Positions 4,601 to 7,715 of a DNA stretch of 7,715 nucleotides are shown in pieces (positions within the stretch are counted from its first letter, which is position 1; the number at the start of each line of letters is the position of its first letter). The notes below the pieces were generated by a model. That model saw nothing but the letters and a program-made list of their open reading frames with translations. It was not told the DNA's origin and ran no database searches. The translations under genes and the position numbers were made by a program. This DNA comes from Bacteroidales bacterium (lineage in GTDB: Bacteria; Bacteroidota; Bacteroidia; Bacteroidales; F082): assembly GCA_017508895.1 (NCBI GenBank), contig JAFWRA010000242.1, forward strand, positions 1 to 7,715, read 5' to 3'.

Positions 4601-6372
4601 ACACTTTCATGGTACGCGCATTTTTCGAGTCCCAACAATATTCCATTACCATCGAGGATGGCGGGCAGCTTTTCCACACCACCGACGGCATCACGGCAAC
4701 GGTGCAAAAGACCATCACGCCATATACCTCTGGCACCAAGGACGGCTGGTATCTCATCGCCCATCCCATGCAGGAGAATGTCAATGTTTCGGCAGTGGGG
4801 AACCTGACGAGCAACGAATACGACCTCTATTATTACGACGAGCCGACCGTGTATTGGATCAACCACGAAGACGCGGACAACGACTTCACGCAAATGGAGC
4901 CCGACAGAGGCTACCTGTATGCCAACAATTGCAGCTTCACGCTCAGCCATGAGTATGGCTTCGACGACGGCACCATGCAAGGCTGGACGAGCATCGATGC
5001 CGACGGCGACGGCTATGAGTGGCATCCTGTTTCCGACGCTTCCACCTCATATTCCGGCGCGGGACACATCGGCAGCGAGTCGTGGAAATACAACCCGGGA
5101 CCGGGTGCCTTGTTCCCCGACAACTATGCCGTTTCGCCACAGGTGCAGTTTGGCACGGCATCGAGCCTTCACTTCTGGGCTTGCGCCGAGGACGCCAGCT
5201 TCCCCGCCGAGTATTTTGGCGTGGCCGTCTCCACCACGGGCAATACCGATGCCGCCGATTTCGCCACCATCCAGGAATGGACGATGAGCGCGAAGTCGGG
5301 CCGCAGCACCGGCACTTGGTATGAATACACGGTTGACCTCAGCCAATACGCGGGCCAGACGGGTTATGTGGCTATCCGCCATTTCAACTGCTCTGAGCAG
5401 GGTGCGCTCCTCATCGACGATGTCACGCTTTCGGGCATGATGGAAGGCGAAGATGCAATGACGCTCAGCTTTACAGGCGAACTCCAAAACGGCACCGCCG
5501 AAGTCAATGTGCCATTGGTTTACACAACTGGCCATGCCTTGCAAGGTTTCAATCTCGTGGGTAACCCGTTTGCGCACAATGTCACTTCGTATGCCTCGGA
5601 GAATGTGGCCAATGGCTGCTATGTGATGAACGAGGCCAAGGATGACCTCGTCGTGAGCGAGATTTCAGAAGAGAACCCGTTGAAACCCGCCGAGGGCTTC
5701 TTTGTGAAGGCTACTGCTGAAGGGGCTTCTATCACCTTCAACCCAGGAAGAAACAACACCAATGCTCATAGTGGTACCATCCGTGTAGAATTGGCTGAAA
5801 GCGACAAACTTATCGACCGTCTCCTTGTAAAGACCGTCGTAGGTCAGCCTTTGGAGAAGTTCTCACTCAGCGAACGAAGGACAAAACTCTTTGCCCAAGG
5901 TGAACATCAGGAATTGGCCATCGTGCCTTGCGAGGGCAACGAGCAGGCCGTCAATTTCAAGGCTGCGAAGAATGGGCAATACACCATCAATGTGAATGCC
6001 GACGGTATGGAGTTCAACTATCTCCACCTCATTGACAACCTCACAGGAGAGGATGTTGATTTATTGGTTGAACCGAGTTACACTTTTGAGGCAAGTACAA
6101 ATGATTATGCCTCAAGGTTTTTGTTGCGATTTATCCCGAAAAACGATGCTGCTGATAGCTCAGAAACCTTTGCTTTTATTAGCGATGGGAATATTGTCAT
6201 CATTGATGCGGATATTAATTCCACATTGCAGATTATTGACATGACCGGACGTGTGGTCGTTAGTACAGAGGTCGTGCGTGACATCTCTACCAACGGAATG
6301 GTGCCTGGCGTATATGTTCTTCGTCTCGTCAATGGCGATGTTGTAAAGACGCAAAAGATTGTGGTGGAATAA
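1621..6372 (+). CDS. Secreted BspA-like leucine-rich-repeat adhesin with cleaved-adhesin module and type IX sorting tail
   Basis: The 1583-residue protein begins with a signal peptide (KRAVRTALLVLLLNVVGL, then AMA, cleavage near residue 31-32). Residues 63-650 are BspA-type leucine-rich repeats (LRR_5) of 24 residues, consensus G-S-L-T-I-P/G-N-S-V-T-S-I-G-x-x-A-F-x-x-C-S-G-F-T. Residues 651-703 form the usual cap (TTPPTLGSLAF, VPCGTQAIYK, GWSAFTNYQE). Residues 705-775 resemble the Flg_new/InlB-like repeat (FSNWTVDG, LVANFE). Residues 777-1440 are beta-rich scaffold (LWSDAGNW, TIEDGGQLFHT, GWYLIAHPM, RGYLYAN, LSFTGEL, FNLVGNPF) holding two inserted modules. The end (about 1512-1583: LQIIDMTGRVV, MVPGVYVLRLVNG, KIVVE) is a type A type IX sorting domain, so the protein is exported by Sec, crosses the outer membrane by the type IX system and is then cleaved and surface-attached or released. 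BspA relatives bind fibronectin, fibrinogen or other bacteria; the ligand here is unknown. The reading frame is intact despite the repeats. Confidence 0.93.
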   Translation: MSIKFLPLKRAVRTALLVLLLNVVGLTNAMAQSFTVGNLNYSVNDGGTTVTVTGHVDGTSATGSLVIPESVTYDGTAYPVTTIGDYAFDNCSGFTGSLTIGNSVTMIGNYAFYNCSGFTEVHYNATNCAINFDRPPFVGCGGTLTIANNVEVLPAGVFMRASFTGSLVIPNSVTSIGNCAFRECSGFTSLTIGNSVVSIGAQAFYWCTGFTGSLTIPNSVTSIGGSAFENCSGFTGSLTIGNSVTSIGNNAFLGCSNFTGSLTIPNSVTSISDWTFSGCSGFTGSLVIPNSVTTIGKNAFKNCSGFTGDLTIPNSVTTIGQNAFENCSGFTGSLTIGNSVTSIGGSAFYNCSGFTGSLTIPNSVTTIGDHAFYGCSGFAGGLTIPNSVTSIGGCAFEYCSGFTGSLTIGNSVTTIGERAFYDCSGFTGNLFIPNSVVSIGEAAFVGCSGFTGSLTIPDSVTSIGGSAFSGCSGFTGSLTIGNSVTSISGWTFSGCSGFTGNLTIPNSVTKIDEGAFGGCSGFTGNLTIPNSVTKIGASAFYGCSGFTGSLTIGNSVTSISDWTFSGCSGFTGNLTIPNSVTTIGDHAFEGCSGFAGDLTIGSSVTTIGDAAFQNCSGFTGSLIIGSSVTTIGSYAFCNYYYYYYNYSGFSQIYSKSTTPPTLGSLAFYGINTAVPVLVPCGTQAIYKRTSGWSAFTNYQEVPARILVTVNLELLGEASIIQYGTCTNPESTVHAEPKTDGVFSNWTVDGVVVSTEADYTFNLTEDITLVANFEVVPNHHFFVGTNSSLWSDAGNWLPQELPLEGSTVRLIADAEVDIEASVSNLYSARNTLTIKPEGNLSVTGSMQHPIGAPNDWYYYDDGIRQNIIGTGGGNFWWGVMFPAGSYEGNVITKVSAFDYNEMTGNVTIFNDGEFAPSNQVGQMDVVMTGVGDFVEYVFDAPVAIDTTKNVWVVFYNGSGAAHPAAVSADTGNPNGRWVSDDGEIWEDIAYYDLNYTFMVRAFFESQQYSITIEDGGQLFHTTDGITATVQKTITPYTSGTKDGWYLIAHPMQENVNVSAVGNLTSNEYDLYYYDEPTVYWINHEDADNDFTQMEPDRGYLYANNCSFTLSHEYGFDDGTMQGWTSIDADGDGYEWHPVSDASTSYSGAGHIGSESWKYNPGPGALFPDNYAVSPQVQFGTASSLHFWACAEDASFPAEYFGVAVSTTGNTDAADFATIQEWTMSAKSGRSTGTWYEYTVDLSQYAGQTGYVAIRHFNCSEQGALLIDDVTLSGMMEGEDAMTLSFTGELQNGTAEVNVPLVYTTGHALQGFNLVGNPFAHNVTSYASENVANGCYVMNEAKDDLVVSEISEENPLKPAEGFFVKATAEGASITFNPGRNNTNAHSGTIRVELAESDKLIDRLLVKTVVGQPLEKFSLSERRTKLFAQGEHQELAIVPCEGNEQAVNFKAAKNGQYTINVNADGMEFNYLHLIDNLTGEDVDLLVEPSYTFEASTNDYASRFLLRFIPKNDAADSSETFAFISDGNIVIIDADINSTLQIIDMTGRVVVSTEVVRDISTNGMVPGVYVLRLVNGDVVKTQKIVVE
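1807..3570 (+). repeat. Tandem array of 72-bp leucine-rich-repeat units within the adhesin gene
   Basis: About 22 units encode 24 residues each. The first part is irregular: a unit with an insertion at 1807-1905, then a regular one, then a longer divergent section (about 1978-2112) where the C-S-G-F motif is lost. From 2113 to 3570 the units follow without a break, all 72 bp except one of 69 bp (2185-2253, first Gly missing) and the last of 93 bp (3478-3570, with a 21-bp insertion). Varied residues sit mainly at positions 10-19 of each unit. Several pairs at a distance are almost identical at the DNA level, including synonymous bases, showing recent shuffling by unequal recombination or conversion. 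Confidence 0.95.
3535..3552 (+). repeat. TAT/TAC trinucleotide run encoding six tyrosines
   Basis: In the last leucine-rich-repeat unit, six consecutive Tyr codons (TAT TAT TAT TAC TAT TAC, residues 639-644) interrupt the C-N-[C]-S-G-F motif. Compared with a normal unit there are exactly seven additional codons (21 bp), consistent with slipped-strand expansion. The frame is kept because the unit is a trinucleotide. Confidence 0.9.
4162..4638 (+). other. Beta-sandwich-like module inserted in the adhesin scaffold (residues about 848-1006)
   Basis: This segment runs from about HPIGAPNDWYYYDDG to MVRAFFESQ. It has aromatic-rich strands (NFWWGVMFPAGSY, KNVWVVFYNGSG, GRWVSDDGEIWEDI, YTFMVRAFFE) and resembles a module I associate with other Bacteroidales surface proteins, though I cannot name a Pfam family. 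The residues just before (NTLTIKPEGNLSVTG) and just after (YSITIEDGGQLFHT) both look like versions of one scaffold strand, which suggests that the module was placed inside a domain. The boundaries are approximate. Confidence 0.55.
4951..5433 (+). other. Gingipain-type cleaved adhesin domain within the surface protein (residues about 1111-1271)
   Basis: The module starts at YGFDDGTMQGWTSIDADGDG and ends at LLIDDVTLSG. It carries the signatures of the Cleaved_Adhesin family known from Porphyromonas gingivalis RgpA, Kgp and HagA: F-[DE]-x-G-x-x-x-GW-T-x-I-DADGDG, a PDNYAVSPQV strand, LHFWACAEDASFPAEYFGV, VSTTGN, TGTWYEYTVDL, YVAIRHFNCSE and a final DDV-x-L. In gingipains these jelly-roll domains bind haem, haemoglobin and host proteins, often with structural calcium. 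Codon third positions here are visibly richer in C and G than in the leucine-rich-repeat part, which hints at a separate origin. It lies between RGYLYANNCSFTLS and MTLSFTGEL, two halves of a scaffold element. Confidence 0.85.
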
Positions 6373-6406
6373 TTCAGTTTGTTAAACGATTAAACAACAT
6401 ACAACG

Positions 6407-6673
6407 ATGAAAAATACATTAATAACAATTGCAATCATCCTTGGCCTCGGTATGACAGCCTTAGCCAATCCTGACACTGGCGGACTGTTCCAACGCGGAG
6501 CAGTGACCGATGAGGAGTTTTATGGTTCAGGTTTCCGTAGTAATGCAAAACCTATGTTGCCTTTCCATGAGCAGAATACCAACCAGCCTGCGACCACGCC
6601 CTTGGGTGGCGGTATCGCCGTACTTGTTAGTCTCGGTGCAGCCTATCTTGTTGCCAAAAGACGCAAAGAGTAA
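6407..6673 (+). CDS. Small exported protein with a C-terminal sorting-signal-like tail (PID-CTERM-like)
   Basis: The 88-residue product has a signal peptide (MKNTLITIAIILGLGMTALA, cleavage likely after residue 20), a short polar mature part of about 45 residues (21-64) without Cys, and a tail made of PLGGG (65-69), one hydrophobic helix IAVLVSLGAAYLVA (70-83) and the basic end KRRKE. Such a tripartite tail is the layout of LPXTG, PEP-CTERM or GlyGly-CTERM signals; the closest I know in Bacteroidetes is the PID-CTERM type, with GG-L-x-x-L-x-x-x-G-x-x-Y-x-x-K-[KR]. It begins 34 bases after the adhesin stop with no terminator between, and a strong terminator follows, so the two are probably one operon. 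It may be an anchor or accessory for surface display; a plain single-pass membrane protein is the alternative. Confidence 0.75.
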   Translation: MKNTLITIAIILGLGMTALANPDTGGLFQRGAVTDEEFYGSGFRSNAKPMLPFHEQNTNQPATTPLGGGIAVLVSLGAAYLVAKRRKE

Positions 6674-6693
6674 GACATTTTTTGGTTAATATG

Positions 6694-6730
6694 AAACAGT
6701 GCATCCGGAAATTTCGGGTGTGCTGTTTTT
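6694..6730 (+). terminator. Intrinsic terminator after the adhesin operon
   Basis: ACAGTGCATCCG (6696-6707) pairs with CGGGTGTGCTGT (6715-6726) over 12 base pairs, three of them G-U, with a seven-base loop GAAATTT; flanking AA and TT extend it. The 3' arm runs straight into TTTTT (6726-6730). It lies 20 bases after the stop of the small exported protein and is oriented to end that transcript. Confidence 0.85.
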
Positions 6731-6746
6731 GTATTTGGAAAATCAA

Positions 6747-6754
6747 TACTTTTG
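6747..6754 (+). promoter_or_regulatory. -7 box of a promoter for the DUF6155 gene
   Basis: TACTTTTG is an exact TAnnTTTG box 17 bases before the ATG at 6772. The upstream TTTG candidates (6734-6737 and 6728-6731) are closer than the usual spacing, and the second overlaps the T run of the terminator. The -33 element is therefore weak or embedded in the terminator. The leader would be very short and A/T-rich. Confidence 0.5.
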
Positions 6755-6771
6755 TTCCCAAATAATTCATT

Positions 6772-7287
6772 ATGTCAAAAGCCCAACTAAAGAAACAGCT
6801 GAAAACCTTGGAAAAGGATGAAATCATCGAAATGGTGATGGAATTGTATGATGCCCGAAAAGAGGCAAAAGAGTATTTGGAGTTCTATTTGAACCCTAAC
6901 GAAAAAAGCAAATTGGACGAATACAAGAAAATCATCGAAAACGAATTCTATCCTTCGCGCGGCGAGCCGAAAACGAGGTTTAGCGTATGCCGAAAAGCTG
7001 TCAGCGATTTTATGAAACTCAAGCCTGCTCCTGAGCATATCGCTGATTTGATGTTGTTTTATTGCGAGCAAGCCTGCCAGTTCTCGTATGACTTTGGCGA
7101 CATGTGGGATGCTTTCTACACTGCCGTGGAAAACAACTTTGCCCGTGCCGTGGAGTTTTTACGGAAGAACGGTCTTTTGGATGTCAACGAAAAGCGAATC
7201 AAGCAAATCATAAGGCTGACCTCGCCTTGCGGCTGGGGCTTTCCTGATGCGATGCAAGATATTTATGACGAAGCTTTGATGGGTTAA
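6772..7287 (+). CDS. DUF6155 family protein
   Basis: The 171-residue protein matches my recollection of DUF6155: an opening MSKAQLKKQLKTLEKDEIIE, then MVMELYDARKEAKEYLEFYLNP (21-42), then a K-x-x-I-x-x-E-FYP-x-R segment (53-63), FSVCRKAVSDFMKL (70-83), and a helical second half with DLMLFYCEQACQF and FYTAVENNF. It is predicted to be entirely helical and cytoplasmic; no catalytic motif stands out and the family's function is not known to me. It appears to be a monocistronic gene with its own promoter box behind the adhesin terminator, so it is probably unrelated to the adhesin. Its TAA overlaps the stop codon of the convergent SEC-C gene. Confidence 0.8.
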   Translation: MSKAQLKKQLKTLEKDEIIEMVMELYDARKEAKEYLEFYLNPNEKSKLDEYKKIIENEFYPSRGEPKTRFSVCRKAVSDFMKLKPAPEHIADLMLFYCEQACQFSYDFGDMWDAFYTAVENNFARAVEFLRKNGLLDVNEKRIKQIIRLTSPCGWGFPDAMQDIYDEALMG

Positions 7288-7715
7288 TTCCTCCCGCAGC
7301 AGTTCTTGTATTTCTTGCTGCTTCCGCAGGGGCAAAGTTCGTTGCGCCCGATTTTCGGACTGGCATTGACAAAAGGGGAACCGTTTGAACTGATAAAATC
7401 TTCCGGATTGTATTTCTTTTCTTCCGGAAGCTTAATGCCCATTTCGAAGGCTTCTGTCGGCGAATGGCCTTTCAAGTCCCAGCGGGGCAACGAGTTCTGA
7501 TAGTTTGAGTAGAGACCGATAACTTCGTTTGTCAGTTTTCTATGCTTCGTCGGGAAGTCGGCAAGCATGGCTTCTATTCCAGAAACGGGGGATTCTCCTT
7601 CTTGGATGTTATACCAAATATCGGTCAACGTTTGCTCAACAGGCTCAATGGGTCTTGTGTCCTTGAGTGTTTCATCTGTGTAGGTGAGTAGATCGGTAAT
7701 GCCCTCCGTAAATTC
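7284..7715 (-). CDS. SEC-C motif protein, 5' end beyond the window
   Basis: Reading leftwards, the frame is open from the window edge (7715) to a stop at 7284-7286, giving 143 visible residues. A shorter version starting at a TTG at 7626-7628 is possible, but the frame is open and protein-like upstream (ITDLLTYTDETLKD), so I treat the gene as truncated by the window. The last 20 or so residues, GRNELCPCGSSKKYKNCCGR, are a SEC-C zinc-binding motif (C-x-C-x8-C-C, with one neighbouring position often His instead of Cys), first known from the SecA C-terminus, where it binds SecB and ribosomes. Before it lies a helical region with NSLPRWDLKGHSPTEAFEM, often seen in stand-alone SEC-C proteins, whose function is unclear. 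This is not SecA. Confidence 0.8.
   Translation of the reverse strand, partial: EFTEGITDLLTYTDETLKDTRPIEPVEQTLTDIWYNIQEGESPVSGIEAMLADFPTKHRKLTNEVIGLYSNYQNSLPRWDLKGHSPTEAFEMGIKLPEEKKYNPEDFISSNGSPFVNASPKIGRNELCPCGSSKKYKNCCGRN

Noticed and set aside
3976..5025. A 349-residue minus-strand frame
   Set aside because: It lies fully opposite clear type IX cargo domains. Long antisense openness is expected from the codon bias there, and the translation has no recognisable domain.
7284..7628. The minus-strand SEC-C gene as a complete 114-residue protein starting at TTG
   Set aside because: The frame remains open and protein-like up to the window edge, TTG is a rare start, and no promoter box or leader is seen before it. 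A truncated longer gene is more likely.

Overview
The window looks like chromosome of a Bacteroidales bacterium that carries a type IX secretion system (Prevotella, Porphyromonas or an uncultured gut or rumen relative). Four things point there. The largest protein ends in a type IX (Por) sorting domain. The small neighbours include DUF3791, DUF3990 and DUF6155 families, which are common in Bacteroidetes. Two genes are preceded by exact TAnnTTTG (-7 type) Bacteroidetes promoter boxes. Start codons are preceded by A/T-rich leaders rather than Shine-Dalgarno sequences. GC content is moderate overall and visibly higher in one part of the large gene.

Layout from left to right. Positions 2-52 are the tail of an upstream gene. 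From 53 to 1016 a promoter drives three genes joined by ATGA overlaps: a DUF3791 protein, a DUF3990 protein with features of the ADP-ribosyltransferase fold, and a 72-residue protein I do not recognise. The arrangement resembles a toxin-antitoxin or effector-immunity cassette. Positions 1017-1280 hold no convincing gene but contain several inverted repeats that can pair in mutually exclusive ways; the last is followed by a T run abutting the next start codon. At 1281-1496 is a small XRE-like helix-turn-helix protein.

Positions 1621-6372 encode a 1583-residue secreted surface protein. In order it has a signal peptide, about 22 BspA-type leucine-rich repeats in 72-bp units, a LRR cap, an InlB/Flg_new-like beta domain, a beta-rich scaffold interrupted by two other modules (the second a gingipain-type cleaved adhesin domain), and a type IX sorting tail. 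It is probably an adhesin. Immediately downstream, 6407-6673 encodes an 88-residue exported protein with a C-terminal Gly-rich/hydrophobic/basic tail that looks like a sorting signal of the PID-CTERM kind. A strong intrinsic terminator at 6694-6730 closes this pair.

The right end has a DUF6155 protein (6772-7287) with its own promoter box. It converges on a minus-strand gene (7284-7715, 5' end outside the window) whose product ends in a SEC-C zinc motif. The two share the four bases TTAA as overlapping stop codons.

The most interesting parts are the three-gene DUF3990 cassette, the folded intergenic block before the regulator, the higher-order structure and domain nesting of the large adhesin, and the small CTERM-like partner. 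All family names come from recognition by eye; no search was run.
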